The notes below the pieces were generated by a model. That model did not search any database and was not told the origin of the DNA. It saw only the letters and a list, made by a program, of their open reading frames with translations. Positions 35,990 through 48,762 of a stretch of DNA of 64,000 nucleotides are shown here, piece by piece (position 1 is the first letter of the stretch; every line of letters begins with the position of its first letter). Position numbers and translations under genes: made by a program. The stretch is from Megaleporinus macrocephalus (lineage: Eukaryota > Chordata > Actinopteri > Characiformes > Anostomidae): assembly GCA_021613375.1 (NCBI GenBank), contig CM038728.1, forward strand, positions 34,998,799 through 35,062,798, written 5' to 3'.

Positions 35990-37195
35990 GACTGTTCTCC
36001 CTGTCCATGCTGTTCATGCTTGTTCACATTAATATCAAATATTCTCTTTTTCCTCCTACCGCACTGTTCTAGAATGTTCTCTCACAGTGCTTTCTCTTTG
36101 ATTCAAGCTGTTCTAGAATGTTCTCCCTCTTTCTCACTGTTATTATGTTCTTGGTCATTCACATTATTCTAAAACATTCTCCTTCATCCACACGGTTCTA
36201 GAATTGTTTCCTCCTTTCCTTATGTTCATTCAAATTGTTTTAGAATTTCTTTATCCATCCACAATGTTCTAGAATGTCCCCATCCATCCCTACTGTTCTA
36301 GAATGCCTTTATCCATAACAATTGTTCTAGAATGTCTTTATCCATCCATAATTTCTAGAAAGTTTTTGTCCATCCACACTGTTCTGGAATGTCCTCATCC
36401 ACCAACACTGCTCTAGAATGATGTCGTTCATCTGCACTGTTCTAGATTGCCCTCAGCCATACAGTATATGCTGTTCTAGGGTGTCCTCATCCATTTACAA
36501 TGTTTTGGAATGTCTTTATCCATCCATTAATACCGTTCTAGAATGCCTTCATCCATCCATAATTTCTAAAATGTCTTCACACTGATATAGAATGTCCTTA
36601 TCCATCCACACTGATATAGAATGTCCTTATCCATCCACACTGATATAAAATGTCCTTGTCCATCCACACTGATATAGAATGTCCTCTTCCATCCATCCAT
36701 ACTGTTCTAGAATGTCTTTCACCATACATATTGTTCTAGAAAATCTTTATCCATCCACACTGATATAGAATGTCCTCATCCATCCACACTGATATAGGAT
36801 GTCCTCGTCCATCCACACTTATATAGAATGTCCTCATCATCCATCAATACTTTTCTTGAATGTCTTTCACCATACATATTGTTCTAGAAAATCTTTATCC
36901 ATCCACACTGATATAGAATGTCCTCATCCATCCACACTGATATAGGATGTCCTCGTCCATCCACACTGATATAGAATGTCCTCATCATCCATCAATACTT
37001 TTCTTGAATGCCTTTCACCATACATATTGTTCTAGAATATCTTTATCCATCCACATTGATATAGAATGTCCTCATCCATCCATCCATACTGTTCTAGAAT
37101 GTCTTTATCCATCAATACTGTTCTAGAACGTCCTCATCCATCAATGCTGTTCTACAATATCTTGATCCCTCCACACTGTTCTAGAATGTTCTGTT
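35990..37195 (+). repeat. Degenerate ~30-bp array rich in ttctagaat
   Basis: Loose tandem repeat of tgttctagaatgtcctcatc plus catccacac, with tgatatagaatgtcc variants. A larger block (36715-36870) is repeated at about 36865-37020. At least a dozen units contain TTCTAGAA. Confidence 0.9.
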
Positions 37196-38199
37196 TATCA
37201 CAAAGCCCTGCTGTTTTGTGTTTGTTGATTTCGGTTGTAGTTTAGTGAGTTTAGGTCTGAGAACAAATAAATACATAATATTTCTTCACAATCTGGCAAA
37301 TCACGTTTCAGCTCAGACTGCTTTCTCAACACAAGGCAGCCAATCAGAACAGAGCTCATCTACATACACCAGTCTCAAAAAGCACAGCTGCAAAATCAGA
37401 GCTTATTTCAAAGATACACAAAGCGCTTAGTTACAAATGGCCGTGTGAAGAAGATTCTGAGTGTTTTGTGTTCATAAAACTTTACAGACATTCTAAAAAG
37501 ACATCAGAGAGCAATTAAATTCCAGAATAATGTGAAATCATCTGCTGGGAAAATGTGAAGAAGCTAAAAATAAGAGTGTATTTGTTTTAGCTGACTGTAC
37601 TCCACTGAAGATGCTTTAGCAGCAACATCTACTTACAGTAATATATGAACTTCATAAGCATATTTGACAGCTGCAGCTCACTTTCCTCGTTTGTAATCAC
37701 CGTAAAAGGTCTTGGGTTCGACTCCAAAGCATCAAAGTAGAAAAAGCTCGGGCCGTTTTATGCTGATTGCTCTTCCTCCTGCCACAGCTCGTCAGTCTGA
37801 TCTGAAAGTTTACAAGCATTTACCAGTCCAATCAATAGGAAGCTCACGCACACGCGCTGTAAAGAAAAGCGTGCAGGTGTGGTTAAGCTGGTATTAAAGA
37901 CTTCGGGGGCTGCGGGCTTTGACACATCGTGGAAAAGTAGACTCATTTAGCAAACAGCCTGAGGGTAAGTCAAAAGTGTTGTTTCAGGCGATTGGAGATT
38001 GACAGGAGACGCTCTGAAGGCAAGACTCGTTCACAAGGCAGAGCTGAGTGTACGTCTAATGGATGGAGGATTGCAGCAGGTTTCTAAAACGCCTGTGTAA
38101 CGATGTAAACAAAGAGATTTAGAGAGGGTTTCGGTGTGAAATGGTTCAGATGTTGTTTACTGGTGGTGATGGTGCTCATGGGCGTGTTAGTGGGGGGAT
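37196..38199. other. Single-copy spacer
   Basis: No gene recognised. gtcttgggttcgactccaaa at 37708-37727 is B-box-like (GGTTCGAnTCC), possibly a remnant of a tRNA-derived SINE, but no A-box at the right distance is visible. Short frames (37218-37430, 37712-37897) lack domains. Confidence 0.4.
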
Positions 38200-39455
38200 A
38201 AATGGATCTGACTACTTTACAGTGGTGGTGATGGTGTTTACAGTGGTGGTGATGTTTACAGTGGTGGTAATGATGTTTACAGTGGTGGTGGTGATGTTTA
38301 CAGTGGTGGTAATGATGTTTACAGTGGTGGTGATGGTGTTTACAGTGGTGGTGATGGTGTTTACAGTGGTGGTGATGTTTACAGTGGTGTTAATGATGTT
38401 TACAGTGGTGGTGATGTTTAGAGTGGTGGTGATGGTGTTTACAGAGGTGGTGATGTTTAAAGTGGTGGTGGTGGTTATGGTGTTTACAGTGGTGGTGGTG
38501 ATGTTGTCTACAGTGGTGGTGATGTTTACAGTGGTGGTGATGATGTTTACAGTGGTGGTGATGGTGTTTACAGTGGTGGTGGTGGTGTTTACAGAGGTGG
38601 TGATGTTTAAAGTGGTGGTGGTGGTTATGGTGTTTACAGTGGTGGTGATGGTGTTTACAGTAGTGGTGGTGGTGATGTTGTCTACAGTGGTGATGATGTT
38701 TACAGTGGTGGTGATGATGTTTACAGTGGTGGTGATGGTGTTTACAGTGGTGGTGATGTGGTTTACAGTGGTGGTGATGATGGTGTTTACAGTGGTGATG
38801 GTGTTTACAGTGGTGGAGATGGCGGTGTTTACAGTGGTGGTGATGGTGTTTACAGTAGTGGTGGTGGTGATGTTGTCTACAGTGGTGATGATGTTTACAG
38901 TGGTGGTGATGGTGTTTACAGTGGTGGTGATGTGGTTTACAGTGGTGGGGATGATGGTGTTTACAGTGGTGGTGGTGTTGTTTACAGTGGTGGTGGTGGT
39001 GTTTACAGTGGTGGTGATGGTGTTTACAGTGGTGGTGATGGTGTTTACAGTGGTGGTGGTGATGGTGTTTACAGTGGTGGTGATGGTGTTTACAGTGGTG
39101 GTGATGGTGTTTACAGTGGTGGTGATGTGGTTTACAGTGGTGGGGATGATGGTGTTTACAGTGGTGGTGGTGTTGTTTACAGTGGTGGTGGTGGTGTTTA
39201 CAGTGGTGGTGATGGTGTTTACAGTGGTGGTGATGGTGTTTACAGTGGTGGTGGTGATGGTGTTTACAGTGGTGGTGGTGATGGTGTTTACAGTGGTGGT
39301 GATGGTGTTTACAGTGGTGGTGATGGTGTTTACAGTGGTAGTGATGGTGTTTACAGTGGTGGTGGTGATGGTGTTTACAGTGGTGGTGGTGATGGTGTTT
39401 ACAGTGGTGGTGATGGTGTTTACAGTGGTGGTGATGGTATTTACAGTGGTGGTGA
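38200..39455 (+). repeat. 21-bp triplet-rich minisatellite, copy 2
   Basis: About 60 units of tttacagtggtggtgatggt plus g, with lengths of 15, 18, 21 and 24 through loss or gain of GGT/GAT triplets. Frames stay open for 467 codons (38141-39544 plus), 255 codons (38758-39525 plus) and 361 codons on the minus strand (His/Cys/Lys). All are repeat translations. Inverted relative to 6129-6885. Confidence 0.95.
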
Positions 39456-39560
39456 AGGTAACCAGGTGTCTCCATGTCTACAACACAAATCTACACATTG
39501 TATTTACTATAAAACCCACCAGTGAAGCTACACGTGTCTTCTGAGTTTATCTGGATGTTG
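39456..39560 (+). mobile_element. Family V flank, copy 2
   Basis: gtctacaacacaaatctaca, cattgtatttactat and gtgtcttctgagttta match the minus strand of 6010-6128. The same array edge (ggtgaaggtaaccagg) precedes it in both places. Confidence 0.7.
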
Positions 39561-40215
39561 ATGGTAAAATGTGGAAGATCTGAAAATACTTTGTAATATT
39601 TGTAATTATTGAAGTTATTGAAAAATTGAATTGTGATCGTAACGTACAGTATATAACATGAGTATAATATACAGAAGCATACGTGTAAATGATGTACTGG
39701 GGACGGTAATTAGTTTAAACTATGGATGATTTAATCAAAGAAAATAAAAAACAGATAATTAAGATGATTTGGTTGCTAATGTGATTTAGTTCCTCTCTTA
39801 AGCAAACCAGACCAAATACAAATAATTTCCTTTGATTCAATTTTTTTATATTTATTTTTCTCTTATGTTCATTTCATGGCCACAATTAAAGACCATTTCC
39901 CAAACTCTCTTTATCCCCCAGAAATAAACAGACTGCTTTTATTGCATAAAAATAAAATATGCACATCATTTAAAAGCAGAGCAGACCAAAACAAACTGAA
40001 CACTCTATTCAGACTGACGTCCTCGGGCTAGAACTAAATGTCTGTGGATCATTTAAAAGCTGTAAATGATCCACTTGTTTGTTGACAGCCAGAAGCAGCA
40101 CAACATTTAATTGTTTCTCCACATCTTCCACTCCAGTACATCAGCTCCAGGCCGTCTTTAGAAAGGACAGTTCAGTAGGAATGGTTGGGGCAAAGCAGTG
40201 GCCACTATATCAGAA
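39561..40215. other. AT-rich spacer
   Basis: No gene or element recognised. Confidence 0.5.
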
Positions 40216-41805
40216 ATACCCCATACTTACACTCACTGTCCACTTTATTAAAAACACCTACATTGTACTTCCACTAACTGGTCACCATATTAGAAACACC
40301 AACATTTTGTCTCCACTCACTGTCCACTTTATTAGAAACACCTACGATGTGCTTTAACTAACTGGCCACTTTATTAGAAACACCTACGTTGTGCTTTAAC
40401 TAACTGTCCACTTTGTGTCTCCACTAACTGGACCTGGACACTATATTAGAAACACCCACCTTGTACTTCCACTCAGTGGCCACTTTATTAGAAACACCCA
40501 CCTTGTACTTTCACTAACTGGCCACTTTATTAGAAACACCTTCCTTGTACTTTTACTAACTGACCACTATATTAGAAACACCTACCTTATTCTTCCATTA
40601 AATGGCCACTTTATTAGAAACACCCACCTTGTGTCTCCATTAACTGGACCTGGACACTACATTAGAAACACTATTGTACTTCCACAAACTGGCCACTTTA
40701 TTAGAAACACCCACCTTGTACTTTCACTAACTGGCCACTTTATTAGAAACATCCTTGTACTTACTATAACCAGCCACTTTATTAGAAACACCCTTGTACT
40801 TCCACTAACTGGCCACTTTATAAGAAACACCTACCTTGGTCTTCAACTCACTGTCCACTTTATTAGAAACACCAACATTTTGTCTCCACTAACTGGCCAC
40901 TTCATTAGAAACACCCCGTACTTCCAGTCAGTGGCCATTTTATTAGAAACACCCCATACTTCCAGTCACTGGCGACTTTATTAGAAATACCCACCGTGTG
41001 CTCCAGTCACTGGCCATTTTATTAGAAACCCCCCATACTTAAACTAACTGGCCACTTCATTAGAAACACCAACCTTGTGTCTCCACTAACTGGCCACTTT
41101 AATAGAAACATTCTTGTACTTCCACTAACAGGCCACTATATTAGAAACACTGACCTTGTCCTTCAACTCCCTGTCCACTTTATTTGAAACACCCTTGTCC
41201 ATCCATTCACTGTCCACTTTATTAGAAACACACTGGTCCATCCACTAAGTGGACACTTTATTTGAAACACCCACCTTGTCCTTTAACTTACTTCCACTTT
41301 ATTAGAAACACTAATTTTATGTCTCTACTAACTGTCCACTTTATAAGAAACACACTTGTCCATCCACTAACTGTCCACTTTATAACAAACACCCAGTTCT
41401 TACACTCACTGTCCACTTTATTAGAAACACACTTGTCCATCCACTAAGTGGACACTTTATTAGAAACACCCACCTTGTCCTTCAACTCACTTCCACTTTA
41501 TTAGAAACACCAATCTTATGTCTCTACTAACTGTCCACTTTATAAGAAACACCCAATCCTTACACTCAATGTCCACTTTATTAGAAACACACTTGTCCAT
41601 CCACTAACTGTCCACTTTATAAGAAACACCCAGTTCTTACACTCACTGTCCACTTTATTAGAAACACACGTGTTCATCCACTAAGTGGCCACTTTATTAG
41701 AAACACCCACCTTGTCCTTCAACTCACTTTTCACTTTATTGGAAACACCAACCTTGTGTCTCCACTAAGTGTCCACTTTATTAGAAACACCCACACTATA
41801 GTTTC
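40216..41805 (+). repeat. ~40-46-bp array, ccactttattagaaacacc
   Basis: About 37 irregular units, each with ggccactttattagaaacac plus a variable linker (cttgtacttccactaact, ttgtctccactaact). The core is close to the family Y segment 'gtccactctattagacactcc', so it probably arose from that family or a relative. Mixed unit length shows unequal exchange plus point divergence. Confidence 0.9.
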
Positions 41806-42619
41806 AGTGCCTGTGTGTGCTGTTACTTGATGCAGTTCCCCTCATCCGCATTCATCACTGGGCAGGAGCGACTCTGTGGTCAGACATTGGACAGCTAATG
41901 TGAAGTGTGCGTCTGCAGTCTCTACCTGTACTCCAGCAAGGTAGGGCTGCAGGGGAGGGGTTTCCAGTAAAGTGGCCAATGAGTTTCAGCTCGATTTTTC
42001 TGCCAGTGAAAGCTGAGCTATGGTCCATGCTTCATGGGTATGCATGTGTGCACTTCATCTTTAAGCAGTGTGCAGTGTGCTCATAGTATATTGACCACGG
42101 TTGAATATCCAAACCATAACATTCCCGGACACTAAGCACCGGAAGGCTCCTATTCAGACTTGCTTCAGTAAATACGAGGCTCCATAAAGAGATTACATGC
42201 CAAAAAAGAAGAATGTTGCAATGGGTGACTAACATCAGCCAAGCAAATGCATAATAGAGTTTAAAGGAAATTGCAAGCAGTGCTGCAACACATAAATCTG
42301 CACGTTCCTGCAGAAGGAGGTGGCTCTAGGAGGGACTGAGTTCCTGTAGGTGAGATAGAGGATTCTGTCACATGTCTGTATCGCACGCTCTCAGCATTCA
42401 GCCTGGAGGAACGTTCACCGCATAAAAACAGAAACGCCTGAAATCTTGCTAATATAACTAATTAAGAGATCACAGTAGTGTAATAAGCTTGTCTAACCCA
42501 TATCTACTACTGATGGAAGTCCATTTCCAATTTTTTAGATCCTTGTGGCCATAAAATCGTTTCCAAACGTTGTGTGGACAATGATACCATATTTATAATG
42601 TTATGGCATGTGTTAGGAG
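41806..42619. other. Single-copy spacer
   Basis: No gene recognised. A 67-codon minus frame (42032-42235) has no domain. Confidence 0.4.
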
Positions 42620-44262
42620 TACCACAGCAACCTCCTCATACCTTTTATTATCCCAGTCCACCTTAAAAAGCGCAACAGTTCCATTCTGGTGCCTCAGCTT
42701 CTTGTTTGAAATTTTATGTTCCACCTTAAATGGTGCAGCAGTTACATTCTGGCACCTCAAGTTTTTCTTGGAATTATCCAAGTCCACCTTAAATAACGCA
42801 ACAGTTCCATTCTGGTGCCTCAGCTTCTTGTTTGAAATTTCACGTTCCACCTTAAATGGTGCAGCAGTTATATTCCCCAACTTCAGCCTTATGGTTAAAT
42901 TTTCCTGTTCCACCTTAAATGGTGCTGCACTTACATTCCAGAGCTCCAGCTTCTAGTTTCAGTTATCCTAGTCCACCTTAAATGGTTCACCAGTTACAAA
43001 TATGTCACCTCTTCTTCACAACTTCTTGTTAAAATCTTCCTGTTCCACCTTAAATAGTACAACAGTTACATTCTGGAACCGCAGCTTCTTGTTGGAATTG
43101 TTCCATTCCACCTTAAATGGTGCAGCAGTGTTTCAATGTCTTGTTCAATTATCCCAGTCCACCTTAAATGGAACAACAGTTACATTCTGGAGCTCAGCTT
43201 CTTGTTTGAATTTTCCCAGTCCACCTTAAATGGTGCTGCTGTTACATTCTGACACCTCAAGCTCTTGTTAAAATTTTCCTGCTCCATCTTAAACTGTGCA
43301 ACAGTTACATTCTGCTGCTTCGGCTGAATTTTCCAGTTCCACCTTAAATGGTGGCGCAGTTACACTACAGTGCCTCAGCTTCTTGCTTCAATTATCCTAG
43401 TCCACCTTAAATGGTCCACCAGTTATGTTCTGTCACCTCAGCTTCTTGTTTGAATTTTCACATTCCACCTTAAATAGTACAACAGTTACATTCTGGAGCT
43501 TAGCCTTCTTGTTTGAACTTTTCCAGTCTACCTTAAATGGTGGCGCAGTTACACCACAGTGCATCAGCTTCTTGTTTCAGTTATCCCAGTCCACCTTAAA
43601 TGGTGCTGCTGTTACAGTCTGGTACCTCAAGCTCTTGTTAAAAATTTCCTGTTCCACCTTAAATAGCACAACAGTTACATTCTGCTGCTTCAGCTTCTTG
43701 TTTGAACTTTCCCATTCCACCTTAAATGATGCAGCAGTTACATTCCAGAGCTCCAACTTCTTGTTTCAATTATCCTAGTCCACCTTAAATGGTCCACCAG
43801 TTACGTTCTGTCACCTCAGCTTCTTGTTAAAAATGTCCTGTTCCACCTTAAATAGCACAACAGCTACATTCTGGGGCCTCAGCTTCTTGTTTGAACTTTC
43901 CCATTCCACCTTAAATGGTGCTGCTGTTACATTCTGACACCTCAAGCTCTTGTTAAAAAATGTCCTGTTCCACCTTAAACTGTGCAACAGTTACATTCTG
44001 CTGCTTCAGCTTCTTGTTTGAATTTTCCAGTTCCACCTTAAATGGTGGCGCAGTTACATTTCAGAGCTTCAACTTCTTGTTCTAATTATCCCAGTCCACC
44101 TTAAAACGTACAACAGTTGCATTCTGGTGCCTCAACTTCTTTGAACCTTCCCAGTCCACCTTAAATGGTGGCGCAGTTACACTACAGTGCCTCAGTTCTA
44201 ATGATCCCAGTCCACCTTAAATAGTTCTACAGTTACATTCTGGAGCTTCAGCTTCTTGTTTG
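42620..44262 (+). repeat. 63-bp tandem array
   Basis: About 26 units of ccaccttaaatggtgcagca / gttacattctggagcctcag / cttcttgtttgaattttccc. The spacing measured at 42721, 42784 and 42847 is 63 bp. Divisible by three, so frames of 75-117 codons appear on both strands. Single related copies occur at 48597-48650 and 62090-62150, suggesting a dispersed parent. Confidence 0.93.
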
Positions 44263-44849
44263 AACTCTTCCGTTGGTTTTAACCGGCGGCATCAGTTCGA
44301 CAGAGCAGCTCCAGGTTCTCCGCACATGCGTGTGACGTTCTGCTCCTCGGGGAGCCGCGACAGATTCCGGGGGCGGCCGGTGGGTGACGGGGTGGTCCGG
44401 GATTTCTGCACGCCTTGTCTGGGACCGTCTCCTTCCTGATGTATCTCTCAACACAGCTTCATCAAATTGCCTCATCGATCAAAGCCTTCAGGTACAGAAG
44501 AGCAGCTCCTGACACGACGCGGCGCACCTTCACCATCTGCCTGATCACTGGTGAGGCCCTCGGAGATGTGTGACCTTCGACCTGTGCGTGATAGGCAGGC
44601 TGGGGGCTCCATTGATGACCACTGATCTCCTTAGTGACCTCACTGGACACACTGTATTGACTTTTCATGCATAGGCATAAGAAGAGGAATCAGAATCCAT
44701 ACGAGCTCAGGATCACAAAGTAGAGATTAATAACAGTAAACACAGCACTGTTTAAAATCAAACAAAACGTTTATTTAATGTTATTTAATCGTTATTTAAA
44801 AGTAATATCATACATACACTCTCATAATCTAGTCCACCTTCTTCTATCT
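44263..44849. other. Single-copy GC-richer island
   Basis: GC-rich from 44275 to 44600. Two minus-strand frames (44248-44475, 44462-44668) have no domain. No gene called. Confidence 0.35.
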
Positions 44850-45220
44850 CCACTCACTGTCCACTGTATCAGCTCCACTGACCATACAGGACCTCCACTC
44901 ACTGTCCACTGTATCAGCTCCACTGACCATACAGGACCTACACTCACTGTCCACTGTATCAGCTCCACTGACCATACAGGACCTCCACTCACTGTCCACT
45001 GTATCAGCTCCACTGACCATACAGGACCTCCACTCACTGTCCACTGTATCAGCTCCACTGACCATACAGGACCTACACTCACTGTCCACTGTATCAGCTC
45101 CACTGACCATACAGGAGCTCCACTCACTGTCCACTGTATCAGCTCCACTGACCATACAGGACCTCCACTCACTGTCCCCTGTATCAGCTCCACTGACCAT
45201 ACAGGACCTACACTTACAGA
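44850..45220 (+). repeat. 45-bp array within family Y
   Basis: Eight units of ctccactcactgtccactgt / atcagctccactgaccatac / aggac. The unit is a family Y segment (compare the minus strand near 57500-57690). Frames on both strands are open because 45 is a multiple of three. Confidence 0.95.
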
Positions 45221-45306
45221 CTGTAGTGGACACAGTGTTTAAACACTCCAGCAGCACTGCTGTGTCTGATCCACTCTCACCAGCACAACACACACTAACA
45301 CACCAC
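45221..45306 (+). mobile_element. Dispersed family Y, fragment 2
   Basis: ggacacagtgtttaaacact, gctgtgtctgatccactc and ccagcacaacacacactaac follow the 45-bp array without a gap, giving the parent element of that array. Confidence 0.8.
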
Positions 45307-45329
45307 TATGTCGTGGAAATGAAGATTCT

Positions 45330-45715
45330 GACTTTGCTTCTGAAATAGAGACTCTGATTGGTTCTGTGGCTGAGACGGAGATTCTGATTGGTTTTGGTTC
45401 TGAAGTATAAATTCTGATGGGTTCTGGAGTGTAAATATTGATTCGTTCTGTTGCTAATGTGCAGATTGTGATTGGTTCTGGTCCTGAAATGGAGGTTCTA
45501 ACTGGTTCTGCTGGTAAAGTGTAGATCCTGATTGGTTCTGCTGGTGAAGTGTAGATCCTGATTGGTTCTGTTGGTTAAGTGTAGATCCTGATTGGCTCTG
45601 CTGGTGAAGTGTAGATTCTGATTGGTTCTGCTGGTGAAGTGTAGATTCTGATTGGTTCTGCTGGTGAAGTGTAGATCCTGATTGGTTCTGCTGGTGAAGT
45701 GTAGATCCTGATTGG
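45330..45715 (+). repeat. 30-bp tandem array
   Basis: tctgctggtgaagtgtagat plus cctgattggt. Regular from about 45500, degenerate before that. About 12 units. Confidence 0.93.
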
Positions 45716-46235
45716 TTGGCTATTTTAATGTACGTATCTGGAGGCCAGTCATACAGTGGTGGGTCAGATGTCTGCTCACCCCTGAGGTTCCGGCTGCCCT
45801 GGTTAACGTATAGATAAAATCAGATCATATAACAGAACCAGCGCCAACGTAAACATTTACAGGAAACAGCTTTTCAACATTTCCTTGAATAATTGAACAG
45901 ATTCCAGCCGTCGCCGTTGCCGTGGAGAATCCCCGGAGCTGCTGTGTCGGCAGGTACAAGTCACCTTCTAGTCCAAACAGAAGAACGTGCGTACTACGTT
46001 TACCAGATGGCTGAGATAGGAGCGATAGCTGGGGGTTAAATACTTAAACACACACGCAAAGCTGTCTTCACTCTTACAGGAAGTGAGTAAAAGCATCTCT
46101 AAACAAACAAACAAACCCAAAAACTAAGCCTTTGCAAAACCCTCCACCCCCCCTTCCCACCTGCTCCCCAGCAGAGGAGAGACCCGCAGAGGATTTGAGC
46201 AGAGCAGCAGCAGCTGTGCAGGAAACGCGGGTGAA
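45716..46235. other. Single-copy spacer
   Basis: No gene recognised. A C-run is at 46147-46156. Confidence 0.4.
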
Positions 46236-46620
46236 TGAAGGGAGAGCCTGCTCGGTGTGGCTTTAATCACGATGGAAATCAGAGCACCTCAATTGAGCAG
46301 ATTAAAGTCAAAGCCTTCCAGTGCGTCCGCGCCTCAGACGGAGGAGATGGCGTTTTCCTGCCACCCTCTGAAGGCCTTAATGGGCGAAGCTCTTGATGAA
46401 ATCAATGTCATGTGAGCAGTTTACTATTAAGATAATCTTAAGCTTCTTTAATGGAGTGTAATCAGGCCTGCACGCTGTCAATACAACTGCTACTCTCAGC
46501 AGAAACGACTGCAGCCTCGGGCTTCCCATTACACGAAGCGCTGTGATTAAATCTACATGCTTTCACTTCACGCATAAACAGACACTTTCATAACGCTGAC
46601 ACAAAAGCACTGATACTTTC
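46236..46620. other. Single-copy island, CNE candidate
   Basis: Complex, non-repetitive sequence: ctttaatcacgatggaaatc (46261), gagcagattaaagtcaaagc (46295), ctttaatggagtgtaatcag (46446), gctgtgattaaatctacatg (46540). Many ATTA/TAAT cores. No open frame of note. Confidence 0.45.
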
Positions 46621-46826
46621 GCTCCGTGTGATAACAGACCCCCCCGCCATTCTTCTTTACATTTCCATAAGAGGATCTTCAGCGTTTATCTCGTTTCAGC
46701 CTTCGTAGCTCGCTGATCGATGACTGCATGAAAGTGGAAAGCATGTCATTGTAAATACGGGGCATTTATAAAAGAAATATCTGATACTCTCACAGTACAG
46801 TACTCTAATAATACTAGTACTGAACT

Positions 46827-47150
46827 TATCATTAGAACAGATGTAAATAACCCTACATACAATACAAAGTAACATGAATATGTTATTGTGAGAGAAGTAG
46901 ATCAGATCTTGATCCAGTTTGAAGAACAAAGTTAGGTTCCAGATTTCTCCTGGACGCCCCAGACATTGTATGAATGTGTTCAGTTACTTCAGCAGCAAAT
47001 CTTGATTTATCTTAATGAAGTACTGAGCAGTCAAAGCAGGTATTAGATGAGAACTGATAATAATACTGGGTTGTTTAGGAGAAGCTTGGAAAGAGTTAAA
47101 TAAACACACTGACGTATGGAAAAGCTCTACTTACTCTATTAATACTGATT
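46827..47150 (+). mobile_element. Dispersed family X, copy 2
   Basis: Nearly identical to 3790-4090, but ends after one terminal unit (cttactctattaatactgat) without expansion. It therefore represents the pre-amplification state of the array at 4091-5054. Confidence 0.85.
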
Positions 47151-47384
47151 AATTAAGTAATTATTAATTATTAATTTCTGAAAATATGCATTATTACAAA
47201 GCAAACATGCAAAAACTAATAAGATTAAAGTTAAAATGTCTCAGTGATGGCTTTTTACAAATATGTGAATATTTCATGATAGGTGGGCTAATAGTATTGA
47301 TCTAACACTGATATGAAATCTTTAAATCATTAATTTAATCTTATTACCAGCTCCAGAGGAATCTCTTAGGTCATCTATCACAAC
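47151..47384. other. AT-rich spacer
   Basis: Nothing recognised. Confidence 0.5.
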
Positions 47385-47580
47385 TGTCCATCCTGTGTGG
47401 TCTGATGCTGAACAACTGCCCATCCTGTGTGGTCTGATACTGAACAACTGCCCATCCTGTGTGGTCTGATACTGAACTACTGCCCATCCTGTGCAGTCTG
47501 ATACTGAACAACTGTCCATCCTGTGTGGTCTGATGCTGAACTACTGCCCATCCTGTGTGGTCTGATACTGACGTTGAACA
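47385..47580 (+). repeat. 32-bp tandem array
   Basis: Six units of ctgcccatcctgtgtggtct plus gatactgaacaa. Period read from 47411 to 47443. Confidence 0.93.
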
Positions 47581-47935
47581 ACAGCCAATAAAGACCCTAA
47601 CAAGTGTTGGAATCTCACATTGGTTAGTATATTGAAGGAATATTGAACCTAGAGAATAAGAGAGTCTTCTGAGGATGTGAGTGAATCTGTGGACACAGCA
47701 TGGAAATATATACATCCCTACATTTACTGTGACTTTTATTTGATTGCATACAATATGACGCAACTCAGTTCCGTTCCTGCATTTCAGGCCTGCAACACAT
47801 TCCAAACTCAGCTGGGACGTTAAAGCGTAGACCACAAATATATCATGTTACTTCTTCATGAACCTGCCAGTGAGCCGTACTCGCTGCTGACCAGTCACCA
47901 ATGTAACTGAGAGGTTAGCATGTAGCTCATGAAGT
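47581..47935. other. Single-copy spacer
   Basis: No gene recognised. The 154-codon minus frame 47371-47835 is half made of the 32-bp array. Confidence 0.4.
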
Positions 47936-48240
47936 CAACACGAGCTCTTCTTTTCCGAATCATTGGCTCCAATAAGGAGGGCTGGCATGTGTGACAGTGA
48001 CAGATCAGCATACGTTTAGCATTTTTCCTCCGCCGAGTCCAGGCAGGCCCGCGAAATTGGGCCTCTCTCGGATAATGACCGTGCTTTTAGTTGTGCCTTG
48101 GATGTCAGGTGACAGGCTGGAGGCCCCAGTCTCTCTGGAGTCTTGCGAGTGGGCACCGCTGAGCCTTATTTAGGAACTTTCTGCCACACGGCTTCCTTAT
48201 TACCCATGATGGAGGAGAAACGGATTCTCTGCGAGTCGTA
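47936..48240. other. Single-copy island, CNE candidate
   Basis: Complex mid-GC sequence (ccgaatcattggctccaata at 47955, gaaattgggcctctctcgga at 48053, gagccttatttaggaacttt at 48161). A 60-codon plus frame (47991-48173) has no domain. Confidence 0.35.
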
Positions 48241-48596
48241 GTTTTCATAACACAGTGTTCTTAAGCAGCTCGGTTCCAGACGGTTCCCCTGCTTTCCACA
48301 GTATGAGCTTAGGCAGGAGAGCAGAATGAATGTAGTGCGTGTAACAACTGCTCCGAGACGGTGACAGCAGTTATTTTCTTATAGAGGCTGTAAAGTTATT
48401 ACTTTTATCCTTTTTTTGTTCCTTGAGGGAAAGACAGGCTAGACTTTCCAGCAGGTTATACGACAAAGGGCTGAAATTAACTGATATATATTTAAAGTAC
48501 TCTGTTGTGCTATTATTAAGCGAATGCCAATTTTGATTGCTCTGATAGAGCCTGTCATTCACTTCAACTACAGACTATAGACTATTTATATATAAT
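48241..48596. other. Spacer
   Basis: Nothing recognised. Confidence 0.4.
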
Positions 48597-48650
48597 TATC
48601 TGTTCCACCTTAAATGGTGCTGCAATTACACTGAGGTGCCTTGAATACAG
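48597..48650 (+). mobile_element. Single copy related to the 63-bp unit
   Basis: tgttccaccttaaatggtgc followed by 'tgcaattacactgaggtgcct' matches about 45 bp of the 63-bp unit at 42620-44262. Confidence 0.55.
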
Positions 48651-48762
48651 AATAAAGCAACAAGAACCTTAGAACACAAAACCAAGAGTAGATTATTGAT
48701 TTAGCTCCACCACTGCCTTAATCAGGAACCACCTTAAACCCTGTGCTGCTGTGCCTTTCTAT

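Noticed and set aside
37700..37740. tRNA gene at the B-box-like ggttcgactcc
   Set aside because: No matching A-box or cloverleaf could be read upstream. At most a SINE remnant.
38141..39544. 467-codon plus-strand frame, with 361- and 255-codon frames in the same DNA
   Set aside because: All are translations of a 21-bp repeat whose length changes come in threes. They are open on both strands, have no unique sequence and no domain.
42593..43778. Frames of 75-117 codons that look like a repeated protein
   Set aside because: They come from the 63-bp array, which is divisible by three and open on both strands.
44778..45293. Three 123-154-codon frames on both strands
   Set aside because: Products of the 45-bp family Y array.
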